DNA of 64,000 bases from contig JAJECO010000067.1 of the NCBI GenBank assembly GCA_022822005.1, positions 1-64,000 of the forward strand, given 5' to 3'. Each line of letters opens with the position of its first letter. Positions within the stretch are counted from its first letter, which is position 1. This document shows, one piece after another, positions 56,960-64,000 of this stretch. The notes below the pieces were generated by a model that was not told where the DNA came from, did not search any database, and saw only the letters and a list, made by a program, of their open reading frames with translations. This stretch comes from Candidatus Poribacteria bacterium (lineage in GTDB: Bacteria > Poribacteria > WGA-4E > PCPOR2b). Both the position numbers and the translations under genes were made by a program.

Positions 56960-57958
56960 ATGAGAGCGTTTATCGTGCGCCGGCTTATACTCATTATTCC
57001 TCTGCTTTTTCTGATCTCTGTTATCTCTTTTACTACGATCCTACTACCACCCGGAAGTTATGTGGAGACCTATGTGCAAAATCTCGAACGCACCGGGTTC
57101 ATAATGGATCAGGGGCAAATTGAGGCAATTTATAGGCAGTACGGTCTTGATCAACCTGCGGTGCTGCAGTACGTCCTGTGGATGAGCAATTTTCTCCTGA
57201 AGGGCGAAATGGGGAGATCCTTTATCTACCAACGCCCGGTGAAGGACGTTATTTTGGAGCGGCTGCCGATGTCGGCAACTATCGCAATAGTTTCTTTGGC
57301 GGTTACTTGGTTGATAGCTATCCCCATCGGCATTTATTCCGCGCTAAGACAATATTCGGTCGGGGATTATGTCGCCACGATCATCGGTTTTGTTGGGCTC
57401 GCTTTACCGAATTTTCTGCTGGCGTTGGCAATCGGGTATTGGGTATTTTCCAGCACGGGACGGGCGATTACGGGTCTTTTTTCTATAGAGTACAAGGGGG
57501 CGCCTTGGTCTATTGGCAAATTCGTTGATCTACTGAGGAATATTTGGCTGCCCATCGTGGTCATTGCCAGTGCCGGCACCGCATCGCTCATCCGCATTCT
57601 TCGCGCGACCCTGCTTGACGAAAAAAACAAACAGTACGTTACCACCGCGCGGGCGAAAGGGTTGCCGGAACGGCGACTGATTATAAAGTATCCGGTCCGG
57701 GTCGCGATCAATCCGCTCATTAGTACCATCGGCTGGACGTTGCCGTTTATCGTCAGTGGCGAGATCATTGTCTCTCAAACGCTGGGCTTGGAAACGCTTG
57801 GACCGGTACTCTTGGCGGCGGCTTTGGGGGAGGATATGTTCTTGGTGGGTAGCATCGTGATGATTTTGAGCAGTCTCACGGTTGTGGGCACCCTGTTTTC
57901 GGATATTCTGCTGGCATGGTTGGATCCGCGCATCCGCTTTGAGAGGATTGGGGCGTAG
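56960..57958 (+). CDS. Oligopeptide-type ABC permease (OppB-like)
   Basis: A 332-residue permease with six predicted helices. It opens RAFIVRRLILIIPLLFLISVISFTTILLPPG. The ATPase-coupling EAA-like loop is TTARAKGLPERRLIIKYPVRVAINPLIS. The C-terminal GEIIVSQTLGLETLGPVLLAAALGEDMFLV is family-typical. It is the first permease of the importer and is separated from its partner genes by repeats. Confidence 0.92.
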   Translation: MRAFIVRRLILIIPLLFLISVISFTTILLPPGSYVETYVQNLERTGFIMDQGQIEAIYRQYGLDQPAVLQYVLWMSNFLLKGEMGRSFIYQRPVKDVILERLPMSATIAIVSLAVTWLIAIPIGIYSALRQYSVGDYVATIIGFVGLALPNFLLALAIGYWVFSSTGRAITGLFSIEYKGAPWSIGKFVDLLRNIWLPIVVIASAGTASLIRILRATLLDEKNKQYVTTARAKGLPERRLIIKYPVRVAINPLISTIGWTLPFIVSGEIIVSQTLGLETLGPVLLAAALGEDMFLVGSIVMILSSLTVVGTLFSDILLAWLDPRIRFERIGA

Positions 57959-58630
57959 ATAAGCCGCGTCCCGATAAATTGGGATTCAAAGCAGCTGGGA
58001 CTGTGTTGGTTCATTTGTTCATGGGTTCATTAGTTCATCAGTTCATGGGTTCATTAAACTCTATGGGTATATCGCACCTCTGGGGCAAAAGATGCACATG
58101 TCGCCCCACCGAGGCTATGTTGATTCATTAGTTCATTAGTTAATTGAGGGTTGTGCATGATAATTGTCTGAATCAGGATTTAAGGATTTTTAGGATATAA
58201 ATCGGAACGTGAAATGGGACTATTTTAGGACGGGACAGGATGCATTTAGCCCCAGAGGGGCGACATGTGCCATTTGTCTGAATCGCAGATTGCACGGATG
58301 ATTCCCCCCATTTCATCGGGAGGATTAGCATTGAAAATCGCGCATTGAGACTAGGTTCTGTTGACATTTCATCGCAGCCAGATAACAGGGAGACATAAAG
58401 CGGTTCACTGACGTAAGACCCCAGAAAAGAAACCGAGTTTTGAAGAAAAAACTCGGTGACTCATGTTAAGAATGAGTGCAACAGAAACTAAGTTTTTGGC
58501 ACGAGCGGGCGGGGCAAGATGCCCCGCCTACGGTTTCTTTGGGTATTTTGCACTTTCTTTTTACATGAGCCAACTCGGTTTCAGGGCAAATCATTTTACC
58601 CAAAATGACTTTTCAAACAGGCTCTAAGAT
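57959..58630. repeat. 672-base spacer of mixed repeats
   Basis: No gene is visible. In order it holds a CCCGATAAATTGGG hairpin (57969-57982), a tandem GTTCATTAGTTCAT-type tract (58009-58060 and again near 58126), two family C units in opposite orientations (58094-58116 and 58248-58271) and a family B element (58460-58571). Sequences on either side of the family B copy match each other (GAAACCGAGTTTT and AACTCGGTTTC), suggesting that it lies within an older inverted repeat. Confidence 0.7.
58460..58571. repeat. MITE-like repeat, family B, copy 3
   Basis: A 112-bp unit in the same orientation as, and with one base difference from, 53158-53269. It ends 60 bases before the second permease gene. 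Near identity implies recent transposition or gene conversion. Confidence 0.88.
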
Positions 58631-59809
58631 ATGAACCGAAAAATACCACACTCATTTTTTTCAGGGATTACCTCTAGCTACCTCAGATGGAGAGAAACCC
58701 GTGCGAAGAAAATTCAGGAAAGTTTGTACTACGCCTCCCAACGCAAATTGGTGTGGCACGCTTTCAAAAAGCATAAACTTGCCCGCATCTCGCTTGTGGC
58801 CCTGGCTATACTCTATTTTGTCTCAATTTTTGCGGACTTCTTTGCCCCTTTTGGTCCGCTTGAACGATTTAAGGATTTCAATGACGCGCCACCCACCGGT
58901 ATACACCTTATCAATGCAGATGGAAAGTTAGGTCGTCCCTGTGTCTATGAGACAAAGAGGGAGTTAAACACCGATACTTTTAAGTATGAATATTCCGAGG
59001 ATCTGTCAAGGTCACATATTATACGCATCTTTGTGAAAACAGAACCGTATAAATTGTTGGGCATTATTCCGATGCAGCACAAACTGTTTGGTCTTGAGAA
59101 TCGACAGGTGCCGCTGTTGCTGTTTGGATCGGATCGGTTGGGTCGAGATGTCTTCTCCAGAATCCTCTATGCCGGTCGCATCTCGCTGTTTATCGGTTTC
59201 GGAGGCGTTGCGGTCGCTTTCATCTTAGGCAGCATCTTAGGGGGTATCTCCGGCTATTACGGTGGTGTGGTCGATGAGGCCATTCAACGCGTCATTGAGG
59301 TGTTGATCAGTGTGCCCGATATCCCGATCTGGATTGCTCTGTCCGCTGCGCTTCCCCGCGATTGGGGAACGATTAACATTTACTTAGCGATCACCTTGAT
59401 CTTGTCCATTCGAGGTTGGACAGGCTTAGCACGTGTGGTTCGGGGCAGAATTATTAGTTTGCGCGAGGAAGAATTCGCATTGGCAGCCAAAGCTGCCGGA
59501 GCCAGCGATAGACGTATCATCTTCAAACATTTGTTACCGGCTTTTAGCAGCTATCTGATCGTACATATAACGCTGGCGATACCCGGTATGATTTTGGGTG
59601 AAACCGCTCTCAGTTTCTTGGGACTTGGCATCAGACCGCCGGCGGTAAGCTGGGGCACTCTACTACAGGAGGCACAGGACGTGAATGTTCTTGCTAATTT
59701 CCCTTGGATGCTCATTCCAGCACTTTTTGTTGTGGGAGCGATTCTGATGTTCAACTTTGTCGGCGATGGTTTGCGCGATGCAGCCGATCCGTATACTTCG
59801 TCGAGATAG
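58631..59809 (+). CDS. Oligopeptide-type ABC permease (OppC-like)
   Basis: A 392-residue permease. It has an N-terminal cytoplasmic segment, one helix (ISLVALAILYFVSIFADFFAPFGP) and a long periplasmic insert of about 100 residues. The conserved LFGSDRLGRDVFSRILYAGRISLFIG leads into the five-helix core. The coupling loop is LAAKAAGASDRRIIFKHLLPAFSSYL, and ETALSFLGLGIRPPAVSWGTLLQEA is a family signature. The periplasmic insert is as in longer OppC homologues. It pairs with the upstream OppB-like permease. Confidence 0.92.
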   Translation: MNRKIPHSFFSGITSSYLRWRETRAKKIQESLYYASQRKLVWHAFKKHKLARISLVALAILYFVSIFADFFAPFGPLERFKDFNDAPPTGIHLINADGKLGRPCVYETKRELNTDTFKYEYSEDLSRSHIIRIFVKTEPYKLLGIIPMQHKLFGLENRQVPLLLFGSDRLGRDVFSRILYAGRISLFIGFGGVAVAFILGSILGGISGYYGGVVDEAIQRVIEVLISVPDIPIWIALSAALPRDWGTINIYLAITLILSIRGWTGLARVVRGRIISLREEEFALAAKAAGASDRRIIFKHLLPAFSSYLIVHITLAIPGMILGETALSFLGLGIRPPAVSWGTLLQEAQDVNVLANFPWMLIPALFVVGAILMFNFVGDGLRDAADPYTSSR

Positions 59810-59895
59810 TGAGTTCAAAACGTAGTAATCCCTAGTGCTCTGTCAAGTAAATTATGACAAGTCACTCCCTGCTCGGCTCCGTTCCGAGAGTCCGA

Positions 59896-59956
59896 GACTT
59901 GGATAGACATATCCAAGCCCGACTTGCGGGGGTGTTGTGGATTTGTCAATCCACAA
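59896..59956. repeat. Double-hairpin repeat, family F, copy 3
   Basis: ACTTGGATAGACATATCCAAG (shown by its arms CTTGGATA and TATCCAAG) at 59898-59917 is followed by GTTGTGGATT..AATCCACAAC at 59933-59956. The pair and their order match 22211-22272. It lies between the second permease and the first ATPase gene. Confidence 0.7.
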
Positions 59957-59999
59957 CGAGCTAGGGTATTAACAATTATCTGACTGTGTATTAGTGCCT

Positions 60000-61016
60000 A
60001 TGTCTAAAGATAACGCTGAAGATATCATTCTGGAAATTAAGAACTTGAAAACCCACTTCACGCTGGATACGGGCATAATCCGCGCAGTCGATGGGGTGAA
60101 TTTAACGATTTCGCGAGGCAAAACCTTGGGGGTGATCGGTGAAAGCGGTTGTGGCAAGTCCGTCACAGCTCATTCGATTCTGAGGCTTACCCCGTCGCCG
60201 CCCGGCGAGATTGTCGATGGCGAAATCCTGCTGCACCGAGATGGCGAGGTTATCGACATCACCAAACTCAAGCCCACAGCAGAAGCGATGCGGAATATTC
60301 GGGGTGACGACATCGGCATGATTTTTCAGGAACCGATGACCTCGTTTGGTCCCTTACATACAATTGGGGATCAGATTATGGAGACGATTCTGATCCATCA
60401 GAAGGCAGCCGACAAGGGTGAGGCAAGAGGCCAAGCGATAGAACTTTTACGCCAAGTGGGCATTCCTAACCCGGAGCAACGCATTGACGCCTACCCGCAT
60501 GAATTTAGCGGTGGCATGCGTCAACGAGCGATGATTGCGATGGCGCTCTGCTGTTCGCCCACCCTCCTGATTGCTGATGAACCGACCACTTCATTAGATG
60601 TCACGATTGAAGCACAGATTCTGGAACTGTTGACTGACCTTCAAGCAGAAACAGGTATGGCGATCATGCTCATCTCGCACAATCTGGCGGTCGTTTCTGA
60701 AATGGCGGATGATATTGCGGTCATGTACCTTGGCAAACGGGTTGAGTTTGGCACCACCGATGCGATTTTTGATAATCCGTTGCACCCTTACACCCAAGGG
60801 TTATGGCGGTCGATCCCCAGCGTGGACGGTCCACTTGAAAAACTTGTGCCGATTCCAGGCGTTGTTCCCAGTCCAAGGGATCTACCGCCGGGTTGTGTTT
60901 TTGCCCCCCGTTGCTCAGAGTTTATGCCCGGCGTATGCGATCAACTGAAACCTGTCCCGGTTATTGAGGCGGAACCAGATCATTTTGTTGCATGTTATCT
61001 TTATGATAATGAGTGA
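60000..61016 (+). CDS. Oligopeptide-type ABC ATPase (OppD-like)
   Basis: A 338-residue ATPase. Walker A is GESGCGKSVTAHS, the Q-loop is MIFQEPMTSFGPLHTIGDQI, the signature is FSGGMRQRAMIAMAL and Walker B is LLIADEPTTSLDVT. The C-terminal oligopeptide extension has FAPRCSEFMPGVCDQLKPVP, whose Cys residues can bind an iron-sulfur cluster in some homologues. ATG at 60000 is preferred to an ATG six bases upstream by similarity only; no strong ribosome-binding site is seen. Confidence 0.92.
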   Translation: MSKDNAEDIILEIKNLKTHFTLDTGIIRAVDGVNLTISRGKTLGVIGESGCGKSVTAHSILRLTPSPPGEIVDGEILLHRDGEVIDITKLKPTAEAMRNIRGDDIGMIFQEPMTSFGPLHTIGDQIMETILIHQKAADKGEARGQAIELLRQVGIPNPEQRIDAYPHEFSGGMRQRAMIAMALCCSPTLLIADEPTTSLDVTIEAQILELLTDLQAETGMAIMLISHNLAVVSEMADDIAVMYLGKRVEFGTTDAIFDNPLHPYTQGLWRSIPSVDGPLEKLVPIPGVVPSPRDLPPGCVFAPRCSEFMPGVCDQLKPVPVIEAEPDHFVACYLYDNE

Positions 61017-61046
61017 GGGATCGTAAACATGGCAAGTGTCCTGTAG

Positions 61047-61247
61047 TTATGGTAGATTTTAAAATTACTTAGACACCTCCAATGCACAACCAACCCCCTA
61101 AATCCCCCAACCCCCCTAGCCCCCCTTGTCAGGGGGGAAAGATGGATCGGGACTTATCAGGGGAAACCTTTGTCAGGGGGACTTGGGAAACTTCGAGAAG
61201 GTCAGAGTTATTGGTAAATGTTTACTTATTGCTCTAATTCACCATAA
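61047..61247. repeat. MITE-like repeat, family D, copy 2
   Basis: It starts TTATGGTAGATTTTAAAATT and ends TAATTCACCATAA, with the internal CCAACCCCCTAAATCCCC and GTCAGGGGGACTTGG blocks of 6959-7130. It is about 30 bases longer than that copy through a duplicated GGGACTTATCAGGGG-type segment. Confidence 0.72.
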
Positions 61248-61293
61248 AGTATAACTGAAGCTGCTAAACAGTTCAGTTTCCATACTTGACTGC

Positions 61294-61369
61294 GACACAT
61301 GTCGCCCCGCTGAGGCTTGAAGAAATTGATTTGCCGATGTTCTATAAACATGTCGCCCCGCTGGGGCTA
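61294..61369. repeat. Family C repeats, two copies
   Basis: ACATGTCGCCCCGCTGAGGCT (arms quoted in full as CGCCCCGCTGAGGC) at about 61296-61316 and CATGTCGCCCCGCTGGGGCT at 61350-61369. The second is preceded by TTCTATAAA, as is the unit at 56760. The rest of the 61017-61485 spacer has no gene. Confidence 0.7.
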
Positions 61370-61485
61370 TGGACTGGGGAAGGTGCCCGGTTTGGGAGCA
61401 CGTAGCGGTTACAGTGCTAATGAAAGTCAAATAGCGACGTTACTGCATAAAACACCATAATTTAGCAAATTGATTCACTCCAACA

Positions 61486-62502
61486 ATGAATAAGAACGGA
61501 AGGCCAATTTTAGAAGTTCGAGATTTGCGGCAGTTTTTCCCTATCCAAGCGGGCTTTCTCCGGCGGACCATTGGTTACGTCAAGGCTGTTAATGGAGTTA
61601 GCCTCACGATTAATGCGGGCGAAACGTTGGGCTTGGTGGGCGAGAGTGGCTGTGGCAAATCGACCTTAGGCTGCGCCATCCTCCGGCTCTATGAGCCGAC
61701 AGGAGGTGAGGTCATCTTGCATGATGGGGATACAGAACTGTCTGTACTGGAACTTTCTCCTCGTGAGATGCGCCAAGTGCGCGCCAACATGCAGATGATT
61801 TTTCAGGATCCGTTTGCCTCCTTAAACGAGCGGATGACAGTTTTGGACAATGTGATTGAGCCGCTGGTTTGTAACGACATTGGGACGAGCCAGGAACGGG
61901 AAGCAAAGGCGGAAGATCTCCTGATGCAGGTGGGACTCCAAAAGGAACACTTGCGTCGCTATCCGCACAGCTTTAGTGGGGGGCAGCGGCAGCGGATTGG
62001 TATTGCTCGTGCGCTCTCCATTGAGCCGAGATTTGTCGTTGCGGACGAACCGGTCTTTGCACTCGATGTGTCGGTGCAGGCACAAATTCTGAACCTGATG
62101 CAGGAACTGCAAGCGGAATTTGGGCTCTCTTATCTCTTCATCTCGCACGATATGGCGGTGATTCGTTATGTGTCGGATCGCATTGCCGTGATGTACGTGG
62201 GTAAATTGGTGGAATACGCCAAGCGCGACGAACTGCTGCAACACCCCGCCCATCCCTACACCGAAGCCCTACACTCAGCCGTGCCGCGACTGACGCAACG
62301 GGATCGCCGTGACCGCATTATCCTCGAAGGCGCTCCGCCTGATCCGAGTGATTTACCTCGCGGCTGCGTCTTCCAAACCCGATGTAGATATGCAGAAGCG
62401 AAATGTAGAGAGGAAGAACCTGAACTGAGAGAAATTTCAGGCGGTCACTTTGTGGCGTGTCATCTCGCGGAAGAACTTAATTTGGCGGGAATTCAGAGTT
62501 AG
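61486..62502 (+). CDS. Oligopeptide-type ABC ATPase (OppF-like)
   Basis: A 338-residue ATPase. Walker A is GESGCGKSTLGCA, the Q-loop is MIFQDPFASLNERMTV, the signature is FSGGQRQRIGIARAL and Walker B is FVVADEPVFALDVS, with Phe where most relatives have Ser. The C-terminal region RGCVFQTRCRYAEAKCREEEPEL matches the family's Cys-containing end. With the OppD-like protein it completes the importer. Confidence 0.92.
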   Translation: MNKNGRPILEVRDLRQFFPIQAGFLRRTIGYVKAVNGVSLTINAGETLGLVGESGCGKSTLGCAILRLYEPTGGEVILHDGDTELSVLELSPREMRQVRANMQMIFQDPFASLNERMTVLDNVIEPLVCNDIGTSQEREAKAEDLLMQVGLQKEHLRRYPHSFSGGQRQRIGIARALSIEPRFVVADEPVFALDVSVQAQILNLMQELQAEFGLSYLFISHDMAVIRYVSDRIAVMYVGKLVEYAKRDELLQHPAHPYTEALHSAVPRLTQRDRRDRIILEGAPPDPSDLPRGCVFQTRCRYAEAKCREEEPELREISGGHFVACHLAEELNLAGIQS

Positions 62503-62563
62503 TCGCGGATTGGGAAGGGAATATGGAATTGAAGTCTGATGCGGAGGGCAGCCAACCCAATTT

Positions 62564-63229
62564 TCAAAATATGTAGATGCCCTCAAACTCGGATTGGTCG
62601 GGCGGTTCTACCTTCGCATTCCTACCGAATTTGAAGGTAACTGCGACAGCAAGTCCGTTTAGATCTGCGTTATGGAGCCCCTCTATTCCGACGCCACGGA
62701 TATAGCGGTAACTCGCACCAAAATAGATCTGGAGATACGTTTTCATATTCCATACGATATTGAGTCCCGGCTCAAGGATGAAAAAGCTATCATCGGGCCC
62801 GCCCAATCGACCGTATTCATCATAATATACATAGGTCCGCTGATAGCGATCTGTCAGTCCACCAAAACCGACCAAAGTTTGCGCCGAAAGGTGGATATCT
62901 CGACGGGGCGCGATAATATATTCGAGTTCTAATCCACCGTATGCAAACTCGAAATCGCGTTCAGAATCGGTACGAGGCACTTCCACCTCTATATCTCTGA
63001 GTAAGCCGTAAAAACCGCCTCCAATCGCATAGGTATGTTTATAAACCCAGCCTGCTCGACCACCGACCATTAAGCCGAATACATCGTTGATTTGGGCTAC
63101 CTTTAATACCGGTCCCCCGAAGCTACCGCTGTTGCTGGGCTTCTCGGGCGCGGCTTCTTTCAGGCCTTCTTCCGCCCAAAGGGAGGTTATTAGTATAAAG
63201 AAAAACAGGAAAAATGTTAGCTTTTTCAA
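62564..63229 (-). CDS. Predicted outer-membrane beta-barrel protein
   Basis: A 221-residue protein with a signal peptide (LKKLTFFLFFFILITSLWA-EE). It then has alternating short strands rich in Gly and aromatic residues: VFGLMVGGRAGWVYKHTYAIGGGFYGLL, YGGLELEYIIAPRRDIHLSAQTLVGFGG and YLQIYFGASYRYIRGVG. The pattern suggests an eight- or ten-stranded barrel, but the final residues are not the usual Phe end. The start is TTG at 63229, seven bases after AAGGAG; a longer upstream frame has no signal peptide and is rejected. Function unknown. Confidence 0.7.
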   Translation of the reverse strand: MKKLTFFLFFFILITSLWAEEGLKEAAPEKPSNSGSFGGPVLKVAQINDVFGLMVGGRAGWVYKHTYAIGGGFYGLLRDIEVEVPRTDSERDFEFAYGGLELEYIIAPRRDIHLSAQTLVGFGGLTDRYQRTYVYYDEYGRLGGPDDSFFILEPGLNIVWNMKTYLQIYFGASYRYIRGVGIEGLHNADLNGLAVAVTFKFGRNAKVEPPDQSEFEGIYIF

Positions 63230-63463
63230 CGAAGTCTCCTTATAAGCGATGTTCGCTAATGTCAACGTATTGTTCCCTGAAAAACGGGCACCCCAAAATT
63301 CAGACAGGGCGGCGGCGAAGATCTCAATCGGCAGGGAGGGTTTCGGACCGCGATGAAATCGGTAGGTATTACCGTCGGATGCCTCAGAAATCAGGTTCAA
63401 TTCAGCGAGTGGACAATCGAAGGTGTCTCCCATGTACTTGAGAGGCAGCTATGTTTCCATGCG

Positions 63464-63970
63464 TCAGGTTGTATTTCTTGGAAGTTTGTAGGAATATCTA
63501 ATGTTCAACAGGGAACAAATCGATTGTTCAATAGGTGCATCACTACGATGTGTATTCATGTAGTGTTGTGTCCTGATTGATAGTACTCTATTAAAAAAGA
63601 AGTCATTGTATTTTTTTAATAAAGTATCTAATTCTCGTCTTGTTCCATTTGTGAGTTTTTCTATGCTGTCTAAGTGGTTAAAATATCCGATTAGATCATA
63701 CGCCGGTGTCGACTGCTCTTTCACGACTTCATTGACCACTTCCCTAATCTCTGGAACGTTTATCGAACTGACTATTTTCTCAACATTTATCATTGTCCAC
63801 AGAAACGAAAGGAACTGGAGAAATCTTTTAATTTCTTCGATGTCATGATCCGGATACTTCTTTTGAAGATAATTTGCTTCATCAGTTATCCAATCCCTAT
63901 CCACAAGACCAAGTTGAACAAGACGTAAACCACTGTCTGTTACAGTCTCAATCACCTCTTTGATTTTCAT
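63464..63970 (-). CDS. Hypothetical protein, unrecognised
   Basis: A 168-residue soluble, mostly helical protein (IKEVIETVTDSGLRLVQLGLVDRDWITDEANYLQKKYPDHDIEEIKRFLQFLSFLW...). I do not recognise a family. It has no signal peptide or membrane helix. It is AT-richer than its neighbours and begins 30 bases from the window edge, so its upstream context is missing. An ATG and an intact frame of this length make it a probable gene. Confidence 0.6.
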   Translation of the reverse strand: MKIKEVIETVTDSGLRLVQLGLVDRDWITDEANYLQKKYPDHDIEEIKRFLQFLSFLWTMINVEKIVSSINVPEIREVVNEVVKEQSTPAYDLIGYFNHLDSIEKLTNGTRRELDTLLKKYNDFFFNRVLSIRTQHYMNTHRSDAPIEQSICSLLNIRYSYKLPRNTT

Positions 63971-64000
63971 TTTTTCTAGACTACCGTATTTATTTCGAAG

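Overview
The window reads as a chromosomal segment of an uncultured Gram-negative bacterium. It encodes an outer-membrane and lipopolysaccharide assembly set: bamA, a Skp-like chaperone, lpxD, lptF/lptG-like permeases, a LolCD-like exporter and lnt. The accessory content is five Gfo/Idh/MocA oxidoreductases, a phytanoyl-CoA dioxygenase-like protein, an FAD-dependent oxidoreductase, a neutral-ceramidase-like protein and a xanthine-dehydrogenase-type molybdoenzyme. That mix is typical of Candidatus Poribacteria and related marine, often sponge-associated lineages. The assignment is an inference; the full 16S gene in the window would decide it.

Layout. 0.4-5.8 kb: mutL, then a Gfo/Idh oxidoreductase, a PhyH protein, an orphan antitoxin-like gene and an FAD oxidoreductase. 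5.8-8.1 kb: a toxin-antitoxin and repeat island (HicAB, a broken nucleotidyltransferase pair, a RelE/HigB-like pair) that ends in a second, truncated copy of the FAD oxidoreductase tail. 8.2-21 kb: housekeeping and envelope genes (lnt, prfB with a programmed +1 frameshift, lysS, MazEF, lolC-lolD, ilvE, bamA, skp, lpxD). 21-25.3 kb: two more Gfo/Idh genes, an unknown gene and the ceramidase-like gene. 25.5-29.4 kb, minus strand: ECF sigma factor, GNAT acetyltransferase, anti-sigma factor and a large TPR protein. 29.5-34.5 kb, minus: yebC-ruvC-ruvA-ruvB-queA-yajC and thiE. 34.6-39.9 kb, minus: a complete rRNA operon (16S, tRNA-Ile, tRNA-Ala, 23S, 5S) with a near-consensus promoter, a boxA-like site and a terminator. 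40-44 kb, minus: a three-subunit molybdenum hydroxylase followed by a MoaD-like protein. 44-47.2 kb, minus: an isoprenylcysteine methyltransferase-like protein and lptG/lptF. 47.7-50.8 kb, plus: a bactofilin-like membrane protein, a VWA protein and a NucS/DUF91-like nuclease. 51-62.5 kb, plus: Gfo/Idh, phosphonoacetaldehyde hydrolase (phnX), Gfo/Idh, and a five-gene oligopeptide-type ABC importer whose genes are separated by repeat-filled spacers. 62.5-64 kb, minus: an outer-membrane-like protein and an unknown protein.

The most distinctive property is the number of short palindromic or MITE-like repeats. At least five families occur, and most copies lie in the accessory blocks. Two repeat tracts have been absorbed into coding sequence, in lnt and at the N-terminus of the TPR protein. 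No clearly novel defence or CRISPR system was found. The observations most worth following are the duplicated gene tail around the toxin-antitoxin island, the near-identical 112-bp repeats in the importer locus, the covarying 16S positions that also weaken standard primers, and a MoaD-like protein whose stop after the terminal Gly-Gly appears to have been lost by a one-base change.
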